A stretch of 64,000 bases of DNA from Streptomyces hydrogenans (GCF_014656075.1 NZ_BNBS01000009.1:6377-70376), one strand, 5' to 3'; positions 8,847-17,127 are shown, counted from the first letter of the stretch. The notes: a model not told the origin generated them from the sequence alone. Numbers and translations are program-made.

Positions 8847-8862
8847 GTAACGGCCAGGAAAT
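8847..8862 (+). promoter_or_regulatory. GlnR-like box upstream of nnaR
   Basis: GTAAC-GGCCAG-GAAAT matches gTnAC-n6-GaAAC except for the last base. It falls in the 42-base gap between narK and nnaR and overlaps the ribosome site of the GTG at 8867. nnaR of S. coelicolor is a reported GlnR target, which raises the prior for this site. Confidence 0.55.
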
Positions 8863-8866
8863 ACGC

Positions 8867-10045
8867 GTGAACCCCGACCGTCACGCGTCCGCGCCACCCT
8901 CGATGACCATGGACCAGCACGAACACGGACCCCTGGCCGGCTTCACCGTCGGCGTCACCGCGGCCCGGCGCGCGGACGAACTCATCGCCCTGCTGCGCCG
9001 GCGCGGCGCGGCCGTCGTGCACGGCCCCGCGCTGCGGATCGTCCCCCTCGCCGACGACACCGAACTCCTGGCCGCCACCAAGGAGATCATCGGCAGCACG
9101 CCGGACGTCGTCGTCGCCACCACCGCGATCGGCTTCCGCGGCTGGATCGAGGCGGCCGAGGGCTGGGGGCACGGCCCCGAGCTCCTGGACGCGCTCCGCG
9201 GGGTCGAACTCCTCGCCCGCGGGCCCAAGGTCAAGGGCGCCGTCCGGGCGGCCGGGCTCACCGAGTCCTGGTCGCCGTCCTCCGAGTCCATGGCCGAGGT
9301 CCTCGACCGGCTCCTCGCCGAGGGCGTCGACGGGCGGCGGATCGCCCTCCAGCTCCACGGCGAACCGCTCCCCGGCTTCGTCGAGGCGCTCACCGCCGCG
9401 GGGGCGACGGTGCTGGGCGTGCCCGTCTACCGATGGATGCCGCCCGAGGACCTGGGGCCGCTCGACCGGCTGGTCGACGCGATCCTGTCCGGCGCCGTCG
9501 ACGCCGTCGCCTTCACCAGCGCGCCGGCGGCGGCCTCGCTCTTCGCCCGCGCGGGCGAGCGGGGGGTGCGGGACCGGGTCGTCGAGGCGCTCCGGCACGA
9601 GGTGCTCGCGGTGTGCGTGGGGCCCGTGACGGCACTGCCGCTCCAGGCCGAGGGCATCCCGACCCACCAGCCCGAACGGTTCCGGCTCGGGCCGCTCGTG
9701 CAGCTGCTGTGCACCGAACTCCCCGCCCGGTCCCTGGCCCTGCCCGTCGCCGGCCACCGCGTCGAGATCCGCGGACACGCGGTGCTCGTCGACGGCGAGC
9801 TGCGGCCCGTGCCGCCGGCCGGCATGGCCCTCCTCGGCCTCCTGGCCCGGAAGCCGGGGTGGGTGGTCTCGCGGGCCGACCTGCTGCGGGCGCTGCCCGG
9901 GGCCGGGCGGGACGAGCACGCGGTGGAGACGGCGATGGCCCGGCTGCGGGCCTCGCTCGGCGCCCCCAAGCTCATCCAGACGGTCGTCAAGCGCGGCTAC
10001 CGCCTCTCCCTGGACCCGCTCGCCGACGAACCCCGGACCCCGTGA
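8867..10045 (+). CDS. nnaR: HemD-like/winged-helix nitrate assimilation regulator NnaR
   Basis: A two-domain protein. The first about 260 residues resemble uroporphyrinogen-III synthase (HemD fold); the last about 95 (PVAGHRVEIRGHAVLVDGE to LIQTVVKRGYRLS) form an OmpR-type winged helix with the typical wing KRGYRL. In Streptomyces and mycobacteria this architecture next to narK is the nitrate/nitrite assimilation regulator NnaR, which works together with GlnR, rather than a haem-pathway enzyme. GTG 8867 has an AGGAAA ribosome site and gives 392 residues. ATG codons at 8903 and 8909 are alternatives, favoured if the GlnR box at 8847-8862 is a true promoter element. Confidence 0.88.
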   Translation: MNPDRHASAPPSMTMDQHEHGPLAGFTVGVTAARRADELIALLRRRGAAVVHGPALRIVPLADDTELLAATKEIIGSTPDVVVATTAIGFRGWIEAAEGWGHGPELLDALRGVELLARGPKVKGAVRAAGLTESWSPSSESMAEVLDRLLAEGVDGRRIALQLHGEPLPGFVEALTAAGATVLGVPVYRWMPPEDLGPLDRLVDAILSGAVDAVAFTSAPAAASLFARAGERGVRDRVVEALRHEVLAVCVGPVTALPLQAEGIPTHQPERFRLGPLVQLLCTELPARSLALPVAGHRVEIRGHAVLVDGELRPVPPAGMALLGLLARKPGWVVSRADLLRALPGAGRDEHAVETAMARLRASLGAPKLIQTVVKRGYRLSLDPLADEPRTP

Positions 10046-10067
10046 ACCGGCGGGTACCGTACGGACC

Positions 10068-10586
10068 ATGGACGACGGGGTGGGCATCAGGGAGGCGCGC
10101 GACACGGACGCGGGGGCGCTCGCGCAGGCACTGGCGCGGAACCGGGCGTACATGCGCCCCTGGGAACCGGACCGGGCCGAGCGGTACTACACGGCCGAGG
10201 CGCAGGCGGAGCGGCTGGCGGACGGCGGCCGGCGGTGGTTCGCCGTCGACGGGGAGCGGATCGTCGGGGCCGCGATCCTCTCGGGCATCGTGCTCGGGCC
10301 GTTCCGCAGCGCCAGCCTCGGTTACTGGGTGGATCCCGAATACGGCGGACGGGGCCTCGCCACCGCCCTCACCGAGGAGGTGATCCGGGCCTCCCGCGAC
10401 ACGCTCGGGCTCCACCGGATCGAGGCGTGCACCCTCCTCGACAACCGCACCTCCCAACGCGTGCTCGCCAAATGCGGCTTCGAGCGGATCGGGACGGCCC
10501 CGCGCTACCTCCACATCGCGGGGGAGTGGCGCGACCACCACCTCTTCCAGCGGATCCTGCACGATCAGGCGCCGCCCCTCGCCTGA
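10068..10586 (+). CDS. GNAT acetyltransferase, RimJ/RimL type
   Basis: A 172-residue acetyl-CoA-dependent N-acetyltransferase of the ribosomal-protein acetyltransferase branch. The acetyl-CoA-binding motif A region is GYWVDPEYGGRGLATALTEE (the Q/RxxGxG/A pattern appears as GGRGLA), followed by the C-terminal VLAKCGFERIG motif typical of RimJ/RimL relatives. The real substrate cannot be inferred; family members acetylate ribosomal proteins, other proteins or small amines. ATG start 23 bases after nnaR, so it may be cotranscribed with it. Confidence 0.85.
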   Translation: MDDGVGIREARDTDAGALAQALARNRAYMRPWEPDRAERYYTAEAQAERLADGGRRWFAVDGERIVGAAILSGIVLGPFRSASLGYWVDPEYGGRGLATALTEEVIRASRDTLGLHRIEACTLLDNRTSQRVLAKCGFERIGTAPRYLHIAGEWRDHHLFQRILHDQAPPLA

Positions 10587-10648
10587 CACGGCAGCCACCG
10601 GTGGCGTACCTTTGACGGCTGCCCAGTGCACGTCAGAAGGGGGCCTTA

Positions 10649-12934
10649 GTGGCCGCGCAGGAAGCCGTCGACACGGTCAGAGACCGTGAGATCGGCATCG
10701 AGCAGGAACATCTGGACCAGGTCTACCGCCGCCTGGAGGAGAAGATCCACGAGGCGGAGTTCCTGATGAACGACGCCGCCCAGAAGGGGCACGTCGGCAC
10801 GCCCGGCGCCCTCGCCGAGCGCGACGCCCAGGTCTTCCGCGCCGGAGTCCACCTCAACCGGCTCAACAACGAGTTCGAGGACTTCCTGTTCGGGCGGATC
10901 GACCTCCTGGAGGGCAAGGACGGGGTCAGGGGCCCCGACGGCGCCTACACGTCCGTGGAGCCCGCCGACGACGCCGTCCGGGCCGACAACACCGCCGACA
11001 TCGGCGAGACCCTGCACATCGGCCGCATCGGCGTCCTGGACGCCGACTACTCCCCGCTCGTCATCGACTGGCGCGCGCCGGCCGCCGCGCCCTTCTACCG
11101 CTCCACCCCCGTCGAACCCGGCCGGGTCGTGCGCCGCCGCGTCATCCGCTCCAAGGGCCGGCGCGTCCTCGGCGTCGAGGACGACCTGATGCGCCCCGAG
11201 CTGAAGGCCGCCCTGGACGGCGCCGAGCTGCCCGTCATCGGCGACGGCGCCCTGATGGCCGCCCTCGGGCAGGCCCGCGGTCACTCGATGCGCGACATCG
11301 TCTCGTCCATCCAGGCCGAGCAGGACCTCGTCATCCGCGCCCCCGCCGCCTCGGTCACCTACGTCGAGGGCGGGCCGGGCACGGGCAAGACCGCCGTGGC
11401 GCTGCACCGGGCCGCCTACCTGCTCTACCAGGACCGCAGGCGGTACGCCGGCGGCATCCTCATCGTCTCGCCGACCCCGCTGCTCGTCTCGTACACCGAG
11501 GGCGTGCTGCCGTCCCTCGGCGAGGAGGGGCAGGTCGCCATCCGGGCGCTCGGCGACCTCGCCGAGGACGCCGCCGGGGGCGTGGCCGACACCTACGACG
11601 AGCCCGCCGTCTCCCGGATCAAGGGCTCCTCCCGCATGCTCGCCGTGCTCCGCAAGGCCGCCCGGGGCGCCCTCGACCAGCCCGACACCCCGCGGCTGCT
11701 CCGGGTCGTCGCCTTCGGCCGCCGCCTGGAGCTGGAGGAGAACGAGCTGCGGCGGATCCGGCAGAACGTGCTGTCCGGCACCGCCCCCGTCAACCTGCTG
11801 CGGCCCCGCGCCCGCCGACTGCTCCTCGACGCCCTCTACGCCCGGTCGGGCGCCGCGGGCCGGCACAGCGACCCGGAGCTCGCCGCCGAGCTGCGCTCCT
11901 CCTTCGACGAGGACGTGTCCACCGAGGACTCCTTCCTCGGCTTCCTCGACGCCTGGTGGCCGGAGCTGGCCCCGCGCCGGGTCCTGGACGCCATGGGCGA
12001 CGAGAAGCGGCTCGGCCGCTGGGCCCGCCGGATCCTCAACCCCGGCGAGGTCCGCCGGGTCGCCCGCTCGCTGCGCCGCCCGGGCCTCTCCGTCCACGAC
12101 GTCGCCCTCCTCGACGAGCTGCACACCCTGCTCGGCGCCCCCGCCCGGCCGAAGCGGAAGCGGGAGTACGACCCGCTGGACCAGCTGACCGGCCTGGAGG
12201 AGCTGATGCCGGTCCGCGAGGAGACCCAGCGGGAGCGGGCCGAGCGGCTCGCGGCCGAGCGCACCGAGTACGCCCACGTGATCGTCGACGAGGCGCAGGA
12301 CCTGACGCCCATGCAGTGGCGGATGGTCGGCCGGCGCGGCCGGCACGCCACCTGGACGATCGTCGGCGACCCGGCCCAGTCCTCCTGGTCCGACCCGGAC
12401 GAGGCCGCCGCCTCCCGTGACGAGGCGCTGGGCTCGCGGCCGCGCCGCCGCTTCGAGCTGACCGTGAACTACCGCAACCCGGCCGAGATCGCCGAGCTGG
12501 CGGCCAAGGTCCTGGCCCTCGCCATGCCCGGCAAGGAGTCCCCGAGGGCGGTCCGCTCGACCGGGGTCGAGCCGCGGTTCGTCGCCGTGGCCGGGGGCGA
12601 CCTGGCCGGGACCGTGCGGGCCGAGGCCGAGCGGCTGCTCGCCGGGGTCGAGGGCACGGTCGGCGTGGTCGTCGCCATGGACCGGCGCGCGGAGGCCGCC
12701 CGCTGGCTCGACGGCCTGGGCGACCGGGTGGTGGCGCTCGGCTCGCTGGAGGCGAAGGGACTGGAGTACGACGCCACCCTGGTCGTCTCCCCGGCCGAGA
12801 TCGCCGACGAGTCCCCGGCCGGGCTGCGGGTGCTGTACGTGGCCCTCACCCGTTCGACGCAGGCGCTGACCGTGCTCGCGGGGGAGCGGGACCTGCCGGA
12901 CGCGGCGGGGGTGCCGGACCTCCTGCGGGACTGA
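10649..12934 (+). CDS. helD: RNA-polymerase-associated ATPase HelD (superfamily 1)
   Basis: A 761-residue UvrD/Rep-like ATPase of the actinobacterial HelD family, which removes RNA polymerase from stalled or idle complexes and recycles it. The N-terminal about 80 residues (EQEHLDQVYRRLEEKIHEAEFLM) form an antiparallel coiled coil that in HelD enters the polymerase secondary channel. Motifs include Walker A GGPGTGKTAVALHRA near 238-252, Walker B VDEAQDLTPMQW, motif IV/V-like VNYRNPAEIAELA and the late motif LYVALTRSTQALTV. GTG start with AGAAGGGGG upstream. I see no palindromic rifamycin-associated element upstream, so this looks like the housekeeping HelD rather than the rifamycin-resistance HelR. 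Confidence 0.9.
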   Translation: MAAQEAVDTVRDREIGIEQEHLDQVYRRLEEKIHEAEFLMNDAAQKGHVGTPGALAERDAQVFRAGVHLNRLNNEFEDFLFGRIDLLEGKDGVRGPDGAYTSVEPADDAVRADNTADIGETLHIGRIGVLDADYSPLVIDWRAPAAAPFYRSTPVEPGRVVRRRVIRSKGRRVLGVEDDLMRPELKAALDGAELPVIGDGALMAALGQARGHSMRDIVSSIQAEQDLVIRAPAASVTYVEGGPGTGKTAVALHRAAYLLYQDRRRYAGGILIVSPTPLLVSYTEGVLPSLGEEGQVAIRALGDLAEDAAGGVADTYDEPAVSRIKGSSRMLAVLRKAARGALDQPDTPRLLRVVAFGRRLELEENELRRIRQNVLSGTAPVNLLRPRARRLLLDALYARSGAAGRHSDPELAAELRSSFDEDVSTEDSFLGFLDAWWPELAPRRVLDAMGDEKRLGRWARRILNPGEVRRVARSLRRPGLSVHDVALLDELHTLLGAPARPKRKREYDPLDQLTGLEELMPVREETQRERAERLAAERTEYAHVIVDEAQDLTPMQWRMVGRRGRHATWTIVGDPAQSSWSDPDEAAASRDEALGSRPRRRFELTVNYRNPAEIAELAAKVLALAMPGKESPRAVRSTGVEPRFVAVAGGDLAGTVRAEAERLLAGVEGTVGVVVAMDRRAEAARWLDGLGDRVVALGSLEAKGLEYDATLVVSPAEIADESPAGLRVLYVALTRSTQALTVLAGERDLPDAAGVPDLLRD

Positions 12935-12988
12935 GGCGGGAGGGACGACCCTGGCGCGCGGTGGCGATTTCAGGTCAACACGCGCCGG

Positions 12989-13015
12989 GGGAATCACCTT
13001 CGGGGAGGGTTTGTT
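12989..13015 (+). promoter_or_regulatory. Sigma-R-like promoter of the 13022 small RNA
   Basis: GGGAAT (12989-12994), exactly 18 bases, then GTT (13013-13015). This equals the GGGAAT-N18-GTT consensus of the thiol-oxidative-stress sigma factor SigR of Streptomyces. A TAGCCT at 13015-13020 could alternatively act as a vegetative -10. Either predicts a start at about 13022-13027, at the base of the RNA's long closing stem. Confidence 0.6.
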
Positions 13016-13021
13016 AGCCTG

Positions 13022-13179
13022 GTCGTGACACCGGCTCGATCCAAGCCCCCGGGCCCAACCTTCGTCCCTCAGAGGGACCACTTGCCGCGAGGCGAGCATG
13101 GCGGGTCGGTGTCACTTAGACGTACATACGAAGTTGAGGCCCCGGTCGTCTTCCGATGACCGGGGCCTCTTCTGTTGTT
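13022..13179 (+). ncRNA. Candidate structured small RNA between helD and the malic enzyme gene
   Basis: The stretch folds into a 14-bp closing stem (13025-13038 with 13102-13115, two G-U pairs). Inside it are a hairpin at 13064-13078 (six base pairs) and a hairpin at 13081-13096 (six base pairs with a GCGA tetraloop of the GNRA class). An intrinsic terminator at 13136-13169 ends the unit. The GNRA loop and the T-rich tail are present only on the plus strand, which fixes the orientation. No convincing reading frame or ribosome site lies inside. A sigma-R-type promoter match ends seven bases before the predicted start. I do not recognise an Rfam family; it is not SRP, RNase P or 6S-like by eye. 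Confidence 0.65.
13136..13169 (+). terminator. Terminator of the candidate small RNA
   Basis: A 15-bp stem (13136-13150 with 13155-13169, one G-U pair) with a UUCC loop, followed by TTCTGTTGTT. It separates the small RNA from the malic enzyme leader. Confidence 0.85.
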
Positions 13180-13332
13180 CGCGTGACTCTCGTATGGTGG
13201 AAACTACTTTCCGAAAACAAAATGACCGCATTACCTGCTACCGGCAGGTAGGTGCGACCATCGGAGGGCGCCGCCAGGCAACCAGCCGGGGCGGCGTAGC
13301 AACGAAGCTAGGGAAAGCAGAGGAACCCGGCC
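13180..13332 (+). promoter_or_regulatory. Malic enzyme leader with operator-like palindromes and a GC hairpin
   Basis: Three elements are visible. GGAAA-CTAC-TTTCC is an inverted repeat at 13199-13212. TACCTGC-TACCG-GCAGGTA at 13232-13250 is a perfect 7-bp palindrome that overlaps a second one (CTACC-GGCA-GGTAG at 13239-13252). A 7-bp GC stem (13269-13275 with 13290-13296) has a 14-base loop. The palindromes resemble operators of dimeric regulators; the regulator is unknown. I do not recognise a riboswitch class. Confidence 0.45.
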
Positions 13333-14748
13333 ATGGCAACGGCGCCCAGCGTCTCGTACTCGATGACGGTCCGGCTGGAGGTGCCCGCGAGCGGCACCGC
13401 GGTCTCGCAGCTCACCGCGGCGGTCGAGTCCCACGGAGGTTCCGTCACCGGCCTCGACGTCACCGCGTCGGGCCACGAGAAGCTCCGGATCGACGTCACC
13501 GTCGCCGCGACGTCCACCGCGCACGCCGACGAGATCGTCGAGCGGCTGCGGGACATCGAGGGCGTCGTCCTCGGCAAGGTCTCGGACCGTACGTTCCTGA
13601 TGCACCTCGGCGGCAAGATCGAGATGGCGTCCAAGCACCCCATCCGGAACCGTGACGACCTCTCGATGATCTACACCCCGGGCGTGGCCCGGGTGTGCAT
13701 GGCGATCGCCGAGAACCCCGAGGACGCCCGCCGCCTCACCATCAAGCGCAACTCGGTCGCGGTCGTCACCGACGGCTCCGCCGTCCTCGGCCTCGGCAAC
13801 ATCGGCCCCAAGGCCGCCCTGCCGGTCATGGAGGGCAAGGCCGCCCTCTTCAAGCGCTTCGCGGGCATCGACGCCTGGCCGATCTGCCTGGACACCCAGG
13901 ACACCGACGCGATCGTCGAGATCGTGAAGGCGATCGCCCCGGGCTTCGCGGGCATCAACCTGGAGGACATCTCCGCGCCCCGCTGCTTCGAGATCGAGGC
14001 GCGGCTGCGCGAGGCCCTGGACATCCCGGTCTTCCACGACGACCAGCACGGCACCGCCATCGTCGTGCTCGCCGCCCTCACCAACGCCCTCCGGGTCGTC
14101 GGCAAGGGCATCGGGGACGTCAAGGTCGTCATGTCCGGCGCCGGCGCGGCCGGTACGGCGATCCTCAAGCTGCTGCTCGCCGCCGGCGTGAAGCACGCGG
14201 TCGTCGCCGACATCCACGGCGTCGTGCACGCCGGCCGCGAGGACCTGGTGGAGGCCCCGGCCGACTCGCCGCTGCGCTGGATCGCGGACAACACCAACCC
14301 GGAGGGCGTCACCGGCACCCTCAAGCAGGCGGTCGTCGGCTCCGACGTCTTCATCGGCGTGTCGGCCCCGAACCTGCTGGGCGCGGAGGACGTGGCCGCG
14401 ATGGCCGAGGACTCCATCGTGTTCGCGCTCGCGAACCCCGACCCGGAGGTCGACCCGGCCGCCGCCCGGCAGACCGCCGCCGTGGTCGCCACCGGCCGCT
14501 CGGACTTCCCCAACCAGATCAACAACGTCCTGGTCTTCCCCGGCGTCTTCCGCGGTCTGCTCGACGCGCAGTCCCGCACGGTGAACACCGAGATGATGCT
14601 CGCGGCCGCCAGCGCCCTCGCGGACGTCGTCACCGAGGACGAGCTGAACCCGAACTACATCATCCCGTCGGTCTTCAACGACAAGGTCGCGGGCGCCGTC
14701 GCCGGCGCCGTCCGGACCGCGGCGAAGGCCGCGGGCGCGGGCGCCTGA
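13333..14748 (+). CDS. NAD(P)-dependent malic enzyme with N-terminal ACT domain
   Basis: Oxidative decarboxylation of malate to pyruvate, in the cytoplasm. Residues 1-80 form an ACT-type small-molecule-binding domain (YSMTVRLEVPASGTAVSQL), which suggests allosteric control. The catalytic part has the malic enzyme signatures: IYTPGVARVCMAIAEN, DGSAVLGLGNIGPKAALPVMEGK, INLEDISAPRCFEIE, VFHDDQHGTA and the dinucleotide-binding MSGAGAAGTAI. At 471 residues it is the short bacterial type without a phosphotransacetylase domain. ATG start with GCAGAGGAA upstream. NAD versus NADP use is not decidable by eye. Confidence 0.93.
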   Translation: MATAPSVSYSMTVRLEVPASGTAVSQLTAAVESHGGSVTGLDVTASGHEKLRIDVTVAATSTAHADEIVERLRDIEGVVLGKVSDRTFLMHLGGKIEMASKHPIRNRDDLSMIYTPGVARVCMAIAENPEDARRLTIKRNSVAVVTDGSAVLGLGNIGPKAALPVMEGKAALFKRFAGIDAWPICLDTQDTDAIVEIVKAIAPGFAGINLEDISAPRCFEIEARLREALDIPVFHDDQHGTAIVVLAALTNALRVVGKGIGDVKVVMSGAGAAGTAILKLLLAAGVKHAVVADIHGVVHAGREDLVEAPADSPLRWIADNTNPEGVTGTLKQAVVGSDVFIGVSAPNLLGAEDVAAMAEDSIVFALANPDPEVDPAAARQTAAVVATGRSDFPNQINNVLVFPGVFRGLLDAQSRTVNTEMMLAAASALADVVTEDELNPNYIIPSVFNDKVAGAVAGAVRTAAKAAGAGA

Positions 14749-15108
14749 CCCCTCCCGCGGGGCCTTCGGCGTCCCCCGGTGGACGGTAACCGAGCGTGTC
14801 GCGATTCGCGGAGCCGTAAACCCGCCTTTAGGGTGGCTTTTCGGCTCCGCACCGTTTGCGGGGAGTCGACGCTACGTCACCACCAGGGGGATCCGGCGCT
14901 TTTCGTGTGACCCCAGAGGGTGCCGGATTGGCGTTCCCGCCGCTGGTGGGGGCAGGATGCTCCCCCGAGGACTTCGTCCAGGGGGGAACCCCCAGGGCGC
15001 GAGGGATCCACGAGAGGCAGACCCCGGTTCCGGGGACTGTCCGAGGCCCCTGGCAGCATCGGCTTCGATCTCACGCCTCACAGGCAAGAAGAACACGGGA
15101 GTAACAAC
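14749..15108. other. Intergenic region and hup leader with a series of hairpins
   Basis: No gene is supported here. A TAGGGT at 14829-14834 is a reasonable -10 for hup. Downstream the leader contains short GC hairpins in series: about 14948-14966, GGAC-TTC-GTCC at 14969-14979, 14981-14993 and CCCCGG-TT-CCGGGG at 15022-15035. These could influence mRNA stability or translation of the abundant HU protein. An in-frame extension of HU into this leader is open but lacks HU homology. Confidence 0.4.
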
Positions 15109-15390
15109 ATGAACCGCAGTGAGCTGGTGGCCGCGCTGGCCGACCGCGCCGAGGTGACCCGCAAGGACGCCGACGCCGTGCTGGCCGCCCTCGCCGAGAC
15201 CGTCGGTGAGGTCGTCGCCAAGGGCGACGAGAAGGTCACCATCCCCGGCTTCCTGACCTTCGAGCGCACCCACCGTGCCGCTCGCACCGCTCGTAACCCG
15301 CAGACCGGCGACCCGATCAACATCCCGGCCGGCTACAGCGTGAAGGTCTCCGCGGGCTCGAAGCTCAAGGAAGCCGCCAAGGGCAAGTAA
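15109..15390 (+). CDS. hup: DNA-binding protein HU
   Basis: A 93-residue histone-like protein that bends and compacts DNA as a dimer. It has the full HU layout: helical N-terminus MNRSELVAALADRAEVTRKDA, the GFLTFE turn, the beta-arm region with RTARNPQTGDPINIPAGYSVKV and a short basic end (KLKEAAKGK). It lacks the long lysine-rich tail of the second Streptomyces HU (HupS), so it is the HupA type. ATG at 15109 with GGGAG upstream. An intrinsic terminator follows 19 bases after the stop. Confidence 0.95.
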   Translation: MNRSELVAALADRAEVTRKDADAVLAALAETVGEVVAKGDEKVTIPGFLTFERTHRAARTARNPQTGDPINIPAGYSVKVSAGSKLKEAAKGK

Positions 15391-15409
15391 GCGGCCTGTA
15401 GGCGCACGA

Positions 15410-15443
15410 AAGGGCGGCCACCCCCTCCGGGGTGGCCGCCCTT
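15410..15443 (+). terminator. Bidirectional terminator between hup and murA
   Basis: A perfect 15-bp stem (15410-15424 with 15429-15443) and 4-base loop lie between the convergent ends of hup and murA. Confidence 0.9.
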
Positions 15444-15490
15444 CCGTACGTCCGGGAGAGGGCCCCGCAGGGCCCTCCACGCGGGAACCG

Positions 15491-16837
15491 CTAGACGAGC
15501 GCGCCGCCCGGCAGCTCGACCTTGGCGCCCAGCTCCACGAGCTTGTCCATGAAGTTCTCGTAGCCGCGGTTGATCAGCTCGATGCCGTGGACCCGGCTGG
15601 TGCCCTGGGCGGCGAGGGCCGCGATCAGGTACGAGAAGCCGCCGCGCAGGTCGGGGATGACCAGGTCGGCGCCCTGGAGGCGGGTGGGGCCGCTGACGAC
15701 CGCCGAGTGGAGGAAGTTCCGCTGGCCGAAGCGGCAGTCGGAGCCGCCCAGGCACTCGCGGTACAGCTGGATGTGGGCGCCCATCTGGTTCAGCGCCGAG
15801 GTGAAGCCGAGCCGGGACTCGTACACCGTCTCGTGGACGATGGAGAGGCCGGACGCCTGCGTCAGGGCGACGACCAGCGGCTGCTGCCAGTCGGTCTGGA
15901 AGCCGGGGTGGACGTCGGTCTCCAGGTGGATCGCGTTCAGCGAGCCGCCCGGGTGCCAGAAGCGGATGCCCTCGTCGTCGATCTCGAAGGCGCCGCCGAC
16001 CTTCCGGTACGTGTTGAGGAAGGTCATCATCGAGCGCTGCTGGGCGCCGCGCACGTAGATGTTGCCCTCGGTGGCCAGCGCCGCGGACGCCCAGGAGGCC
16101 GCCTCCAGGCGGTCCGGGAGGGCCCGGTGGGTGTAGCCGTCGAGCCGGTCGACACCGGTGATCCGGATGGTCCGGTCGGTGTCCATCGAGATGATGGCGC
16201 CCATCTTCTGCAGGACGCAGATGAGGTCCTCGATCTCGGGCTCCACCGCCGCGTTCGACAGCTCGGTGACGCCCTCGGCGAGCACCGCGGTGAGCAGCAC
16301 CTGCTCGGTCGAGCCGACCGAGGGGTACGGGAGGCGGATCTTGCAGCCGCGAAGCCGCTGCGGGGCCTCCAGGTACTGGCCGTCGGCGCGCTTCTCGATG
16401 GTCGCGCCGAACTGGCGAAGCACGTCGAAGTGGAAGTCGATCGGCCGGCCGCCGATGTCGCAGCCGCCGAGGCCGGGGATGAAGGCGTGCCCCAGACGGT
16501 GCAGCAGCGGGCCGCAGAAGAGGATCGGGATGCGCGAGGAGCCGGCGTGGGCGTCGATGTCGGCGACGTTGGCGGACTCGACGTGCGTCGGGTCGAGCAC
16601 CAGCTCGCCGGGCTCGTCCCCGGGACGGACCGTCACGCCGTGCAGCTGGAGCAGCCCGCGGACGACGCGCACGTCGCGGATGTCCGGCACGTTGCGCAGT
16701 CGACTCGGACCACTGCCGAGCAGGGCGGCGACCATCGCCTTGGGCACGAGGTTCTTCGCGCCGCGGACGCGGATCTCGCCCTCGAGCGGGGTGCCGCCAT
16801 GGACGAGCAGTACATCTTGGCTGTCTGTGCCGGTCAT
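15491..16837 (-). CDS. murA: UDP-N-acetylglucosamine 1-carboxyvinyltransferase MurA
   Basis: First committed step of peptidoglycan precursor synthesis: transfers enolpyruvate from PEP to UDP-GlcNAc. The 448-residue protein has the substrate lysine in GAKN (Lys28) and the catalytic loop PGLGGCDIGGRPID with Cys126 in place. Mycobacterial MurA carries Asp at this position and is fosfomycin-resistant; here the cysteine is kept, so intrinsic insensitivity by that route is not expected. Start at ATG 16837 (MTGTDSQDV); the open frame further upstream lies in a leader with a strong hairpin (16898-16918). Streptomyces often has a second murA, and this window holds only one. Confidence 0.95.
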   Translation of the reverse strand: MTGTDSQDVLLVHGGTPLEGEIRVRGAKNLVPKAMVAALLGSGPSRLRNVPDIRDVRVVRGLLQLHGVTVRPGDEPGELVLDPTHVESANVADIDAHAGSSRIPILFCGPLLHRLGHAFIPGLGGCDIGGRPIDFHFDVLRQFGATIEKRADGQYLEAPQRLRGCKIRLPYPSVGSTEQVLLTAVLAEGVTELSNAAVEPEIEDLICVLQKMGAIISMDTDRTIRITGVDRLDGYTHRALPDRLEAASWASAALATEGNIYVRGAQQRSMMTFLNTYRKVGGAFEIDDEGIRFWHPGGSLNAIHLETDVHPGFQTDWQQPLVVALTQASGLSIVHETVYESRLGFTSALNQMGAHIQLYRECLGGSDCRFGQRNFLHSAVVSGPTRLQGADLVIPDLRGGFSYLIAALAAQGTSRVHGIELINRGYENFMDKLVELGAKVELPGGALV

Positions 16838-16897
16838 GAATCTCGCGTTCCGGAGTCGTCGGTCGGGTGGCCAGAGAAAAGGGTAAGGGGCCATTGG

Positions 16898-16918
16898 ACC
16901 CCGACAGGGCCGGTCGGG
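16898..16918 (-). promoter_or_regulatory. Hairpin in the murA leader
   Basis: CCCCGAC and GTCGGGG form a perfect 7-bp stem with a 7-base loop, 60-80 bases upstream of the murA start. It may be a leader structure; no T-tract follows, so attenuation is not shown. Confidence 0.35.
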
Positions 16919-17127
16919 GTGCCTGTCAGATGTAATGAATTCGGCACAACACCCTCCGTTTCCATGATCTTGCGGACTGTCACCGTCCGGTTGTCCCCGG
17001 CGGGCGGTCCGGCGCCTTCCGTCCCGCCCCTCCCGACCTGCGAGGCTCGTTCACTTTCCGCCGGATTCCCCCGGACTCCCGCGGCATCGCGCCCGAGAAC
17101 CCCCACGCGCGCCGAAGATGCGGGATC

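Noticed and set aside
8867..10045. Genuine uroporphyrinogen-III synthase
   Set aside because: The C-terminal winged helix and the narK neighbour fit the NnaR regulator better than haem synthesis.
12992..12997. Vegetative -35 element for the small RNA
   Set aside because: The bases at the right distance from TAGCCT (AATCAC) do not resemble TTGACA; the sigma-R-type match explains the region better.
13261..13332. Possible riboswitch (c-di-AMP, M-box or glycine class) in the malic enzyme leader
   Set aside because: I could not match the conserved blocks of these classes; only a GC stem with a 14-base loop is visible.
13098..13655. Open frame starting inside the candidate small RNA
   Set aside because: No ribosome site; it runs through the terminator and then out of frame through the ACT domain of the malic enzyme.
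14920..15108. N-terminal extension of HU by 63 residues
   Set aside because: HU begins at MNRSELV with a ribosome site at 15109; the extension has no homology to HU and covers the leader hairpins.
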